Positions 6,816 to 14,430 are shown, counted from the stretch's first letter. The stretch: DNA of 15,022 bases from Allobrachymonas sp. (GCA_030529305.1 JAUMXD010000033.1:1-15022), one strand, 5' to 3'. A program made the numbers and translations. The notes: generated by a model not told the origin, from the letters alone.

Positions 6816-8135
6816 ATGCCGATCATGATGAGACCGTTTTTGACCTCCTCTTCTTCAACGTTGAAGCGGCGCACACCTGCGCTCTTGCTGGGTTTGGCAT
6901 TGAGCACGGCCTTGGCTGCTTGCTGCGGCAAAAAGCAGGATGCCGCCAAGGCCGCCGCTGCGGCTGCCGCGCGCAAGGCGCCCGAGGTGGGCGTGGTAAC
7001 CGTGCAGCTAGGCACAGTCACATTGGGCACGGAGTTGCCCGGGCGGCTTGAAGCCTCACGCGTGGCCGAAGTGCGCGCGCGGGCGGCGGGCATTGTGCTC
7101 AAGCGCCATTTTCAGGAGGGCAGCACGGTCAAGGCCGGGCAAACACTTTTCACGATTGATGCAGGCCCCTACCGCGCGGCTTACAGCAGCGCGCAAGCCA
7201 ACCATGCGCAGGCCAGTGCGCTGGTCAAACGCTACCAGCCTTTGCTGGCGGCCAATGCCGTGAGCAAGCAGGAATACGACGCGGCCGTGGCCGCTGCCGC
7301 TGCGGCGCGTGCGCAGCTGGAAACGGCGCGCATCAATCTGGGCTACACGCGGGTCACGGCCCCTATTGCCGGGCGCATCGGGCGCGAGCTGGTGAGCGAG
7401 GGCGCGTTGGTGGGCCAGGGCGTAGCGACCCATCTGGCCACGATTCAGCAGGTAGACCCCATGTACATCAACCTGAGCCAGTCGGCCAACGAGGTGCTGC
7501 AACTGCGCCAGGCTTTGCAAGCGGGGCAGCTGGCCTCGGCAGGTGGCGGCGAATCTGCGCGCGTAGAGGTGCTGTTTGAAAACGGCCAAACTTATGCGCA
7601 TGCAGGCCGCCTGCTCTTTACCGATTTGAGTGTGGACCCCGCAACGGGCCAGGTGCAGCTGCGCGCCGAAGTGCCCAACCCCGATCGCCTGCTGCTGCCC
7701 GGCATGTATGTGCGCGTGCGCGTGCAGCAGGCCGAGGTGCACAATGCCGTGCTGCTGCCGCAGCAAGCCGTGACGCGCGGCAGCAAAGGCGATATCGTCA
7801 TGGTGGTGGGGCCCGACAACAGCTTTGCCCCGCGCCCCGTGAAGATCGGCCAGGCGCAAGGCAGCAACTGGGTGGTGCTGGGCGGCTTGCAGCCTGGTGA
7901 GCGGGTGATTGTGGATGGCTTCATGCGGCTGCGCCCGGGTGTGAAGCAAGTGCGCCCGGTGCTTGCGGGTGAGAAGACAGGCGTGAAAGCGGGCGCAGGC
8001 ATGGGGGCTGGTGCAGGTGGAGCGGCCGTTGCATCTGCCGCCGGGCCAGGGCAGCAGCCTGCACCTGCTGCATCCGGTGCAGTCATGCAAGCAGCGTCTT
8101 CCAGCGCATCGGCTGCAGCTTCGGCAGCACAATAA
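6816..8135 (+). CDS. RND efflux periplasmic membrane fusion lipoprotein (AcrA/MexA type)
   Basis: The 439-residue product is the periplasmic adaptor of a tripartite RND pump. Seen: signal peptide with KRR and a hydrophobic stretch, lipobox LAAC with lipidated Cys36, and an Ala-rich tether at about 42-52. Then a barrel strand and first lipoyl half (VRARAAGIVLKRHFQEG), a coiled-coil hairpin at about 120-165, the second lipoyl half (YTRVTAPIAGRIGRELVSEG), and a beta-barrel and membrane-proximal part including LLLPGMYVRVRV and LGGLQPGERVIVDG. The last 55 or so residues are a low-complexity Gly/Ala/Ser tail. In-frame ATGs at 6825 and 6828 are alternative starts; a weak GAAAG at 6811-6815 suits 6825. 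The pump gene follows after 13 nt, so the two are co-transcribed. Family is certain, substrate unknown. Confidence 0.94.
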   Translation: MPIMMRPFLTSSSSTLKRRTPALLLGLALSTALAACCGKKQDAAKAAAAAAARKAPEVGVVTVQLGTVTLGTELPGRLEASRVAEVRARAAGIVLKRHFQEGSTVKAGQTLFTIDAGPYRAAYSSAQANHAQASALVKRYQPLLAANAVSKQEYDAAVAAAAAARAQLETARINLGYTRVTAPIAGRIGRELVSEGALVGQGVATHLATIQQVDPMYINLSQSANEVLQLRQALQAGQLASAGGGESARVEVLFENGQTYAHAGRLLFTDLSVDPATGQVQLRAEVPNPDRLLLPGMYVRVRVQQAEVHNAVLLPQQAVTRGSKGDIVMVVGPDNSFAPRPVKIGQAQGSNWVVLGGLQPGERVIVDGFMRLRPGVKQVRPVLAGEKTGVKAGAGMGAGAGGAAVASAAGPGQQPAPAASGAVMQAASSSASAAASAAQ

Positions 8136-8148
8136 ACGGGGGCGATGC

Positions 8149-11100
8149 ATGGCCAAGTTTTTCATTCACCGCCCGATCTTTGCCTGGGTGATTGCAATCT
8201 TCGTGATTCTGGCTGGCGTGATTTCCATCCGCCTGCTGCCGGTGGCGGCCTACCCGTCTGTGGCGCCGCCCACGATTCGCATCAGCGCAGCCTATCCGGG
8301 GGCCGATGCGCAAACCATCGATGCCACCGTCAACTCGCTGATCGAACGCGAAATGAACGGGCTGGATGGTTTGATGCACATGTCGTCTTCGGCGCTGGCC
8401 GTGGGCGCGGGCACCGTCACCCTGACGTTTGAGCCGGGCACCGACGAGCGCCTGGCGCAGGTGGACGTGCAAAACCGCCTGGCCCGCGTGGAGCCGCGTC
8501 TGCCCGATACGGTCAAGCAGATCGGCGTGCAGGTGCAGCGATCCAACGCCAACTTCTTGATGGCCGTGGCCTTTCGCAGCAACGGCGAATCAGTCAGCAG
8601 CGAGGACGTGGCCGATTACGTCAACCGCAACGTGTTGCCCGAATTGCAGCGTGTGCCGGGCGTGGGCAATGCGCAGCTGTTCGGCTCAGGGCGCGCCATG
8701 CGCATCTGGCTCGATCCGGCCAAGCTCGAAGGCTATGGCTTGTCGGGCGCGAGCGTGAGCAGCGCCATCCGTGCGCAGAACCTGCAAATTTCGGCCGGTT
8801 CGCTGGGCGATACGCCCCATGTGCCGGGGCAGACGATGACGGCCACCATCAGCGTGCCGGGGCAGCTCAGCAGCGTTGAAGCGTTCGAAAACATCGTGCT
8901 GGCCGCGCGCGCCGATGGCTCTGCCGTGCGCCTGCGCGACGTGGCGCGGGTGGAGCTGGGCTCGGAATCGTATGCCAACACGGCTCACATCAACGGGCAG
9001 CCCGGCGTGGTGGTCGGCATTCAGCTCAATGCCACGGCCAATGCGCTGGAAACGGCCGCGGCCGTGAAAGCGCGGCTGGCCGAGCTGGCCCCTTTCCTGC
9101 CCGGCGGGGTGGAATGGCTGGTGCCTTACGACACCTCCACCTTCGTTTCCATCTCGATCGGGCAGGTGGTGCGCACATTGGTGGAGGCCGTGCTGCTAGT
9201 CTTCATCGTGATGTTCGTGTTCTTGCAGAACTGGCGCTACACGGCCATTCCCACCATCGTGGTGCCGATTTCGCTGCTGGGCACTTTCATCGTGATGCTG
9301 TGGATGGGCATTTCGATCAACATCCTCTCGATGTTTGCCATGGTGCTGGCCATCGGCACGGTGGTGGATGATGCCATCGTGGTGGTCGAGAACGTCGAAA
9401 GCATCATGGCCAAAGAGGGCCTGTCGCCCAAAGAAGCCACGATCAAGGCCATGAGCCAGATCTCTGGCGCGATTGTGGGCATGACGCTGATCGTGATCGC
9501 CGTGTTCTTGCCGCTGGCCTTTTTCAGCGGCACCACGGGCAATATCTACCGCCAGTTCGCGATCGTGATTGCGGTGTCCATCGGCTTTTCGGGCTTTTTC
9601 GCGCTCACACTCACACCCGCGCTCAGCGCCACCATGCTCAAGCCCATTCCGCAAGGGCACACACATGAGCAGAAAACAGGCTTCTTTGGCCCCTTCTTCA
9701 ACTGGTTCAACCGCGTGCTGGGGCGTGGCACCCAAGCTTACGAAGGCGTGATGGGCAAGCTGCTCAAGCGCAGTTTCTGGATGATGGGCGTGTACGGTGC
9801 CATCGTCGCCTGTGTGTCGTTGATGTATGTGCGCTTGCCCACATCCTTCTTGCCGGCCGAGGATCAGGGCTCCATCTTCCTGATGGCGCAGCTGCCTCCT
9901 GGCGCCACGCGCGATCGCACGCTGGCTGTGTTGGGCGAGGCGGAAAAATACATGCTTGCCCAGCCCGAGGTGGCCGACATCATCACCGTGCAAGGCTTCA
10001 GCTTCATCGGGCAGGGGCAGAACGTGGGCTTTGGCTTTGTTTCGCTCAAAGACTGGAGCGAGCGCAGCAAGCCCGGCAGCGATGCCGCATCGGTGGCCCG
10101 CCGCGCCATGATGGCCCTGAGCCAGATCAGAGACGGCTTCGTCATCACCATGCAGCCGCCCGCCATCATGGAGCTGGGCAACTCCAACGGCTTCAGCTTC
10201 CGCTTGCTCGATAAAAGCGGCGCGGGGCACGAGGCCCTGCTCGCAGCGCGCAACCAATTGCTGGGCGCAGCGGCCCAAAGCCCCATCCTCACCGGCCTGC
10301 GGCCGGATGGCATTGAAGATGCGCCGCAATGGCAAATCACCATCAACCGCGATGCGGTGTATGCGCAGAACGTGAGCCTGTCGGCCGTGGCCAGCACCTT
10401 GGCTACGGCGCTGGGGTCGAGCTATGTGAACGACTTTCCCAACGCCGGGCATATGCAGCGCGTAACGGTGCAGGCCGATGCTGCCCACCGCATGCAACCC
10501 GAAGATGTGCTGCGCCTGAAGGTGCCCAACAACGCGGGGCAGCTGGTGCCGCTCTCCAGCATGGTCAGCACCCGTTGGGTGACGGGCCCCATGCAGCTGC
10601 AACGCTATAACGGTTATCCGTCGATGAGCATCACCGGCCAAGCCGTGCCTGGCCGCAGCACGGGCGATGCCATGGCCGAAATGGAGCGCATTGCCGCCCA
10701 GCTGCCCGCCGGTTTTGGCTATGAGTGGACTGGTTTGTCGCTGGACGAGAAGAAGGCAGGCTCTTCTTCGATGATGCTGTATGGCTTGGCGGTTCTGGCC
10801 GTGTTCTTGTGCCTGGCCGCGCTGTACGAAAGCTGGAGCATTCCGCTCTCTGTGGTGCTGGTGGTGCCGCTGGGTGTGCTGGGTGTGCTGTTTGGCGTGT
10901 ATCTGCGTGGCATGGCCAATGACATCTATTTCCAGATCGGCCTCATCACCGTGATTGCGCTCTCGGCCAAAAACGCGATTCTGATCGTGGAATTTGCCAA
11001 AGAGCTGCAAGACCAGGGCCTGAGCCTGTTTGACGCCACCTTGCAAGCGGCCAAAATGCGTGTGCGCCCCGTGTTGATGACATCGCTCACCTTTGTGCTG

Positions 11101-11316
11101 GGCGTGTTGCCCATGTACATGGCATCGGGTGCCAGTTCGGCCAGCCAGCGTGCTGTGGGCACTGGCGTGGTTTGGGGCATGACCATCGGCACCATTCTGC
11201 TGTTCTTGCTGGTGCCCGTGTTCTACTTGGTGGTGCGCGGCCTGTTCAAAGGCAAAACGCCTGCAACGCCCGCGCATCCCTCATCCGATTCCCACAAGGA
11301 GGTCGCCCAGCCATGA
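8149..11316 (+). CDS. HAE1-family RND multidrug efflux permease (AcrB/MexB type)
   Basis: This 1055-residue inner-membrane pump uses the proton gradient to expel drugs or other amphiphiles. The start MAKFFIHRPIFAWVIAIFVI is the canonical first helix, so the upstream in-frame extension (47 codons) is rejected. GGGGG stands 6 nt before the ATG. Proton-relay residues are in place: Asp407 and Asp408 in GTVVDDAIVVVENV, a lysine at about 941 in LSAKNAILIVEFAKE, and RVRPVLMTSL near 971-980 with the expected Arg and Thr. The two large periplasmic loops lie at about 30-340 and 560-870, followed by helices 8-12. Length is close to AcrB (1049). The stop overlaps the start of the outer membrane gene. Substrate range cannot be inferred. 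Confidence 0.97.
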   Translation: MAKFFIHRPIFAWVIAIFVILAGVISIRLLPVAAYPSVAPPTIRISAAYPGADAQTIDATVNSLIEREMNGLDGLMHMSSSALAVGAGTVTLTFEPGTDERLAQVDVQNRLARVEPRLPDTVKQIGVQVQRSNANFLMAVAFRSNGESVSSEDVADYVNRNVLPELQRVPGVGNAQLFGSGRAMRIWLDPAKLEGYGLSGASVSSAIRAQNLQISAGSLGDTPHVPGQTMTATISVPGQLSSVEAFENIVLAARADGSAVRLRDVARVELGSESYANTAHINGQPGVVVGIQLNATANALETAAAVKARLAELAPFLPGGVEWLVPYDTSTFVSISIGQVVRTLVEAVLLVFIVMFVFLQNWRYTAIPTIVVPISLLGTFIVMLWMGISINILSMFAMVLAIGTVVDDAIVVVENVESIMAKEGLSPKEATIKAMSQISGAIVGMTLIVIAVFLPLAFFSGTTGNIYRQFAIVIAVSIGFSGFFALTLTPALSATMLKPIPQGHTHEQKTGFFGPFFNWFNRVLGRGTQAYEGVMGKLLKRSFWMMGVYGAIVACVSLMYVRLPTSFLPAEDQGSIFLMAQLPPGATRDRTLAVLGEAEKYMLAQPEVADIITVQGFSFIGQGQNVGFGFVSLKDWSERSKPGSDAASVARRAMMALSQIRDGFVITMQPPAIMELGNSNGFSFRLLDKSGAGHEALLAARNQLLGAAAQSPILTGLRPDGIEDAPQWQITINRDAVYAQNVSLSAVASTLATALGSSYVNDFPNAGHMQRVTVQADAAHRMQPEDVLRLKVPNNAGQLVPLSSMVSTRWVTGPMQLQRYNGYPSMSITGQAVPGRSTGDAMAEMERIAAQLPAGFGYEWTGLSLDEKKAGSSSMMLYGLAVLAVFLCLAALYESWSIPLSVVLVVPLGVLGVLFGVYLRGMANDIYFQIGLITVIALSAKNAILIVEFAKELQDQGLSLFDATLQAAKMRVRPVLMTSLTFVLGVLPMYMASGASSASQRAVGTGVVWGMTIGTILLFLLVPVFYLVVRGLFKGKTPATPAHPSSDSHKEVAQP
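11296..11302 (+). promoter_or_regulatory. Strong ribosome binding site of the outer membrane factor gene
   Basis: AAGGAGG lies inside the last codons of the pump gene, 10 nt before the ATG at 11313. It fixes that start over an in-frame upstream extension beginning at 11172. Confidence 0.75.
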
Positions 11317-13094
11317 AGACACCATCCATACGCTATGCCGGGCCACAAGCCGCGCTGCACTCGCGCCAAAGTCTGCGCCCGCTGAGCCTGGCCGCGGTCT
11401 TGGCAGCTGTCATGCTGGCAGGCTGCTCGCTCACACCCAAGTACGAACGCCCCCTTGCCCCCGTGGCCGGGCATTGGCCGTCGGCACCTGGATCCGCATC
11501 GGCCGCTGCGCAAGGGGTAGCGGCGGCATCTGCGCCTGTTGCATCGGCCCTGCCGTGGCAAAACTTTGTGCAAGATGCGCGCCTGCGCAGCGTGATTGAC
11601 TTGGCCCTGGCCAACAACCGCGATTTGCGCATCGCCATCAAAAACATCGAACTGGCCCAGGCGCAATACCGCATCAGCCGCGCCGACCTGGGCCCCACCC
11701 TGGGCGCATCGGCCAGCGGCACGCGCAGCAGCTCCAACACCTCGCCCCGGCCCGGCGCGCCCAGCGTGGCCAGCAGCTACACGGCGGGGCTGGGCATCAG
11801 TGATTGGGAGATTGATCTGTTTGGCCGCCTGCGCGCCTTGAGCGACAGCGCCCTGAACAAATACCTGGCGACCGAAGAAGCGCGCAAAACCGCGCAAATC
11901 AGCCTGGTGGGGGCTGTTTCTAGCGCCTGGCTCAGCCTGCAAGCCAACAACGAATTGCTGGCCCTGGCCGAGCGCACCTTGAGCACGCGCGAGCAATCGC
12001 AAACCCTGACCAAGCTGCGGCTGGATGCGGGTGTTTCGTCCGCGCTCGACATGCGCCAGGCCGAAGCCTTGAGCGCAGCCGCCCAGGCCGCCGTGGCCCA
12101 GCAACGCCGCCTGCGCGAGCAAGACATCAATCTGCTCACCCTGCTCGTGGGCCAAGCCCTGGGCGAAGAGCATCTGCCGCCTGCACCGGATGCGCTGGCG
12201 CTGCCTGCCGCCCAGCAAAGCGCATCTATTGCCCAGCCCATGCAGGCCGCCCAAGCAAAAGTCAAAGGGCGCAAGGCCAGGGCCGTGCCAAACCATGCCG
12301 CCAACGGCGCGGCAGATGGCACAGCGGCATCGGCGGCGCAGGCGGCCATCCCCACCGCATCGCGGCACAACACGTTGGCGCAATTTGCCGACGTGGCCGT
12401 GGGCTTGCCATCGGACGTGCTGCTGAACCGCCCCGACATTCGCGCGGCCGAGCAGCAATTGATCGCCGCCAACGCCAACATCGGCGCGGCGCGGGCGGCC
12501 TTCTTCCCGCGCATCACGCTCACGGGCAACTACGGCAACGTCAGCCCCGAGCTGGCAGACCTGTTCAGCGGCGGCGCCACGCGCGCCTGGGCCTTCATGC
12601 CCAAAATCACCCTGCCGATTTTTGACTGGGGGCGGCTGCGCGCCAACCTCAAGGCGTCTGAGGCTGGCCGCGACATCGCTTTGGCGCAATACGAAAAGGC
12701 CATCCAAACCGGTTTCCGCGAAGTGGCCGATGCCCTGGCGGGCCGCGCCACGCTGGGCGAGCAACTGGCAGCGCTTGAAGCCCAAGCCGCCGCCAGCCGC
12801 GACAGCTACCGCCTGGCCGAACTGCGCTACCGCAACGGCATTGCCAGCTACCTGCACCTGCTTGATGCGCAGCGCACCCTGTTCAGCACCGAGCAAGCTT
12901 TGGTGCAAACCCGCCTGTTGCAACGCCTGAACCAGGTTACGCTTTACAAGGCCCTGGGCGGTGGTTGGACAGCTCCGGCGCAAACAAGCGTTGCCGAAGC
13001 GGCAACGGCGTCCAGCGATGCAAAGGCCGCAGCCAACCCCTCCTCCGCGGCATCGGCCCCTGCAAGCACCGCTGCGCAAACCTCCCAACCCTGA
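11313..13094 (+). CDS. RND efflux outer membrane factor lipoprotein (OprM/NodT family)
   Basis: The 593-residue protein is the outer membrane channel of the pump. Its ATG overlaps the TGA stop of the permease (ATGA). Seen: signal peptide with lipobox LAGC (Cys38), family-typical CSLTPKYERP, first OEP repeat at about 92-285 (LALANNRDLRIAIKNIELAQ, LGISDWEIDLFGRL), then second repeat with LPSDVLLNRPDIRAAEQQL at 365-383, FFPRITLTGNYG, LPIFDWGRLRANL and ELRYRNGIASYLHLLDAQRT. Members are usually near 470-500 residues; the extra length is an Ala-rich, partly basic insertion at about 300-355 between the two repeats and an Ala/Ser tail from about 556. An intrinsic terminator follows 35 bp after the stop, closing a three-gene operon. 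Confidence 0.95.
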   Translation: MKTPSIRYAGPQAALHSRQSLRPLSLAAVLAAVMLAGCSLTPKYERPLAPVAGHWPSAPGSASAAAQGVAAASAPVASALPWQNFVQDARLRSVIDLALANNRDLRIAIKNIELAQAQYRISRADLGPTLGASASGTRSSSNTSPRPGAPSVASSYTAGLGISDWEIDLFGRLRALSDSALNKYLATEEARKTAQISLVGAVSSAWLSLQANNELLALAERTLSTREQSQTLTKLRLDAGVSSALDMRQAEALSAAAQAAVAQQRRLREQDINLLTLLVGQALGEEHLPPAPDALALPAAQQSASIAQPMQAAQAKVKGRKARAVPNHAANGAADGTAASAAQAAIPTASRHNTLAQFADVAVGLPSDVLLNRPDIRAAEQQLIAANANIGAARAAFFPRITLTGNYGNVSPELADLFSGGATRAWAFMPKITLPIFDWGRLRANLKASEAGRDIALAQYEKAIQTGFREVADALAGRATLGEQLAALEAQAAASRDSYRLAELRYRNGIASYLHLLDAQRTLFSTEQALVQTRLLQRLNQVTLYKALGGGWTAPAQTSVAEAATASSDAKAAANPSSAASAPASTAAQTSQP

Positions 13095-13128
13095 TCGGCC
13101 AAGTCGGCCGCGTTTGATGCGCTGCATG

Positions 13129-13163
13129 AAAAAGCCCAGTTCCTTGAAGAGGCTGGGTTTTTT
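13129..13163 (+). terminator. Intrinsic terminator of the efflux operon
   Basis: AAAAAGCCCAG (13129-13139) and CTGGGTTTTTT (13153-13163) pair with one bulged G, with further CC/GG pairing inside. The stem is followed by, and partly made of, a six-T run. It lies 35 bp past the stop of the outer membrane factor gene. Confidence 0.75.
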
Positions 13164-13207
13164 CTTGGCTTGCTGACCTGTTTAAGCAACGAAAGGGGGA
13201 TGAGGCA

Positions 13208-13225
13208 TACCGTCAAAGATACCGC
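13208..13225. repeat. Direct repeat copy A (TACCGTCAAA-N2-TACCGC)
   Basis: It matches 13385-13402 at 16 of 18 positions, differing only at two adjacent bases. Each copy itself contains TACCG twice. The layout resembles arm-type sites of tyrosine recombinases, but that is an inference. Confidence 0.5.
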
Positions 13226-13261
13226 TGCAAACGTACGAACTCTTGCAATGGTGTGCTCAAC

Positions 13262-13295
13262 AAAAAGCCTGCAGTGCGAATCAGCATGCGGGCTT
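13262..13295 (-). terminator. Leftward hairpin with T tract, no gene upstream
   Basis: AAGCCTGCA (13265-13273) pairs with TGCGGGCTT (13287-13295) with one G-T wobble, and TGC/GCA pair inside. Read leftward the stem is followed by five T. It may be a second, reverse-strand terminator facing the efflux operon, or the end of a lost or non-coding leftward transcript. Confidence 0.45.
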
Positions 13296-13380
13296 GGTAG
13301 CGTGAGCGGATGGACCGACAGTAATCATATTGGGCGTATAACCTATTGATTTGTATATGGGTGGTTGGAGTAATCGCCAA

Positions 13381-13404
13381 AAAGTACCGTCAAAAGTACC
13401 GCCA
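13381..13404. repeat. Tandem 12-bp repeat AAAGTACCGTCA / AAAGTACCGCCA
   Basis: Two abutting units differ at one base. AAAGTACC recurs at 13648-13655. The repeat overlaps direct repeat copy B (13385-13402), the partner of 13208-13225. Confidence 0.6.
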
Positions 13405-13459
13405 AATTTTTTTGCTGCCCCCTCTTTTGCTGATTTTTTGGGCAAGTCGCGTTTGAAGC

Positions 13460-13506
13460 GCGGCTTTGGGGCAGATAGCCACTTAGCCCCTTGGGGCAAA
13501 AGCCGC
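13460..13506. repeat. Large nested hairpin
   Basis: The outer arms GCGGCTTT (13460-13467) and AAAGCCGC (13499-13506) are perfect 8-bp complements. Inside, GGGGC (13468-13472) can pair with GCCCC (13486-13490), or that GCCCC can pair with GGGGC at 13493-13497, giving two competing folds. Confidence 0.55.
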
Positions 13507-13593
13507 AACAGAGAAAAGGGGGCGCGTCCGAATAACCCGCATGCCGGGGCCGGTGAGAGTACCTGCTGGGGGATTTTTTAAGCAATTGCTGCG

Positions 13594-13610
13594 CCCAGCC
13601 GCTGGGTTTT
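13594..13610 (+). repeat. Small hairpin CCCAG-CCG-CTGGG followed by T4
   Basis: A perfect 5-bp stem with a 3-nt loop and four T on the plus strand. It could be a weak terminator ahead of the toxin promoter. Confidence 0.35.
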
Positions 13611-13624
13611 GATTGCAGGTCGAA

Positions 13625-13639
13625 CCACCCGCAGGGTGG
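13625..13639. repeat. Small hairpin CCACCC-GCA-GGGTGG
   Basis: A perfect 6-bp stem with a 3-nt loop, 18 bp after the preceding hairpin. No T tract follows. Confidence 0.4.
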
Positions 13640-13804
13640 CTAATACCAAAGTACCTATGCAGGGGCAGGGCTGGTGACCGGGCATTTGATTTCCTTTTTT
13701 TAGACAATTTTTTCTCTGCGTGGCGGGCAGTGGGATTACCACAGGGCAAGCCCGCCAGACTTTTGATGCCCCCCTGCCTATCTGGTTTCGTATTTATTTG
13801 GGGG

Positions 13805-13815
13805 TACAATATATT
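13805..13815 (+). promoter_or_regulatory. -10 element and AATATATT palindrome at the toxin gene start
   Basis: TACAAT (13805-13810) matches the -10 consensus at five of six bases. AATATATT (13808-13815), an 8-bp palindrome, overlaps it. The toxin ATG at 13817 falls where transcription should begin, so the mRNA may be leaderless. No clear -35 is seen. The palindrome is a natural site for antitoxin autoregulation (inferred). Confidence 0.5.
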
Positions 13816-13816
13816 C

Positions 13817-14116
13817 ATGCTCACCGTCATAGAAACGCCTATCTTCCAGCAGCAGGCAGCCAAGGTTTGGTGCGAAGATGAGCGCTTCGCTTTCATTGAG
13901 TGGATTGCTGAACATCCGCTGGCAGGTGACGTGATTCCCGGTGCTGAAGGTGCTCGCAAGGTGCGCTGGGCAGTCAAAGGCAAGGGCAAGCGGAGCGGTG
14001 CTCGCGTGATCTATTTCTACCTGACGGAAGACGGTGCGGTGCTGCTGGTATCCGTCTACTCCAAGAGCGAGCAAAGCAACATCACAGCCAAAGCCATCAA
14101 GAGGGCCAAGTCATGA
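13817..14116 (+). CDS. RelE-like type II toxin (DUF1044/HigB-2-like)
   Basis: The 99-residue product matches RelE-superfamily toxins of the DUF1044 group, which cleave mRNA on the ribosome. Seen: start MLTVIETPIFQQQA, FIEWIAEHPLAGDVIPGAEG at 26-45, ARKVRWAVKGKGKRSGARVI at 46-65 and the C-terminal YSKSEQSNITAKAIKRAK. Conserved basic residues (Lys48, Arg50, Arg63) and Tyr81/Lys83 sit where this family keeps its active-site surface. The frame is open upstream, but the family-typical N-terminus and the promoter place the start at 13817. There is no good Shine-Dalgarno sequence; a G5 run lies 12 nt upstream. The stop overlaps the antitoxin start (ATGA), implying translational coupling. Toxin precedes antitoxin, as in higBA and brnTA. 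Activity is inferred from family. Confidence 0.85.
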   Translation: MLTVIETPIFQQQAAKVWCEDERFAFIEWIAEHPLAGDVIPGAEGARKVRWAVKGKGKRSGARVIYFYLTEDGAVLLVSVYSKSEQSNITAKAIKRAKS

Positions 14117-14430
14117 AAACATTGAAGAGCATGAATATCGAAAAGGTTAGCAAAGCCATTGAGGCAGATGCTGGCCATCCCCTGCCCGGCTTAAGGGAAT
14201 CGCTTGCCCAAGCCAAGGCCGGTGTTTTTGCCCGCGAGCATACGGTAGAGCAGCTCATGGCGCGCAAACGCGGCAGGCCTGCAGGCACCACCAAGGCGGA
14301 TGCCAAGGTGGCCGTGAAGCTGCGGCTTGATCCCGACGTGCTGGAGGCGCTGCGCTCAACTGGCAGCGGCTGGCAAACCCGTGTGAACGATATGCTGCAT
14401 GCCTCTTTGCAGTTGGCGGGCAGGCTTTGA
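14113..14430 (+). CDS. BrnA-like ribbon-helix-helix antitoxin with AT-hook-like segment
   Basis: The 105-residue protein ends in a BrnA/CopG-type ribbon-helix-helix: KVAVKLRLDPDVLEALRSTG at 65-84, then GWQTRVNDMLHASL at 86-99. Before it lies RKRGRPAGTTK (51-61), which fits an AT-hook (basic residues around GRP). The first 48 residues, with GLRESLAQAKAG at 26-37, are likely the toxin-binding part (inferred). It overlaps the toxin stop by 4 nt. RHH antitoxins neutralise the partner toxin and repress their operon; the AT-rich palindrome at the promoter would be the target. BrnA normally pairs with BrnT, whereas the partner here is a DUF1044-type RelE-like toxin. Function as antitoxin is inferred from pairing and fold. 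Confidence 0.8.
   Translation: MKTLKSMNIEKVSKAIEADAGHPLPGLRESLAQAKAGVFAREHTVEQLMARKRGRPAGTTKADAKVAVKLRLDPDVLEALRSTGSGWQTRVNDMLHASLQLAGRL

Larger units (their letters stand above)
13095..13816. other. Repeat- and hairpin-rich non-coding tract between efflux operon and TA cluster
   Basis: I recognise no gene in these 722 bp on either strand. Besides the operon terminator the stretch holds two TACCGTCAAA-type direct repeats (13208, 13385), a leftward hairpin/T-tract (13262-13295), a large nested hairpin (13460-13506), two small perfect hairpins (13594-13606, 13625-13639), a degenerate repeat pair (13541-13586 and 13657-13709) and the toxin promoter. This composition fits the edge of an inserted element or an eroded att region. 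No tRNA gene and no integrase fragment was found. Confidence 0.5.

Noticed and set aside
7056..8165. 369-codon open frame on the minus strand
   Set aside because: Antisense to the membrane fusion gene; no recognisable protein features.
9196..11277. 693-codon open frame on the minus strand
   Set aside because: Fully antisense to the RND permease; His/Gln/Ala-rich composition without domains.
11223..13127. 634-codon open frame on the minus strand
   Set aside because: Antisense to the outer membrane factor gene; composition is a shadow of Ala-rich coding on the other strand.
13260..13420. tRNA gene or tRNA 3' end as an integration target
   Set aside because: No cloverleaf, T-loop or acceptor pairing could be built on either strand.
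13613..13816. N-terminal extension of the toxin by 68 codons
   Set aside because: It would cross hairpins and the promoter; the family N-terminus begins at 13817.
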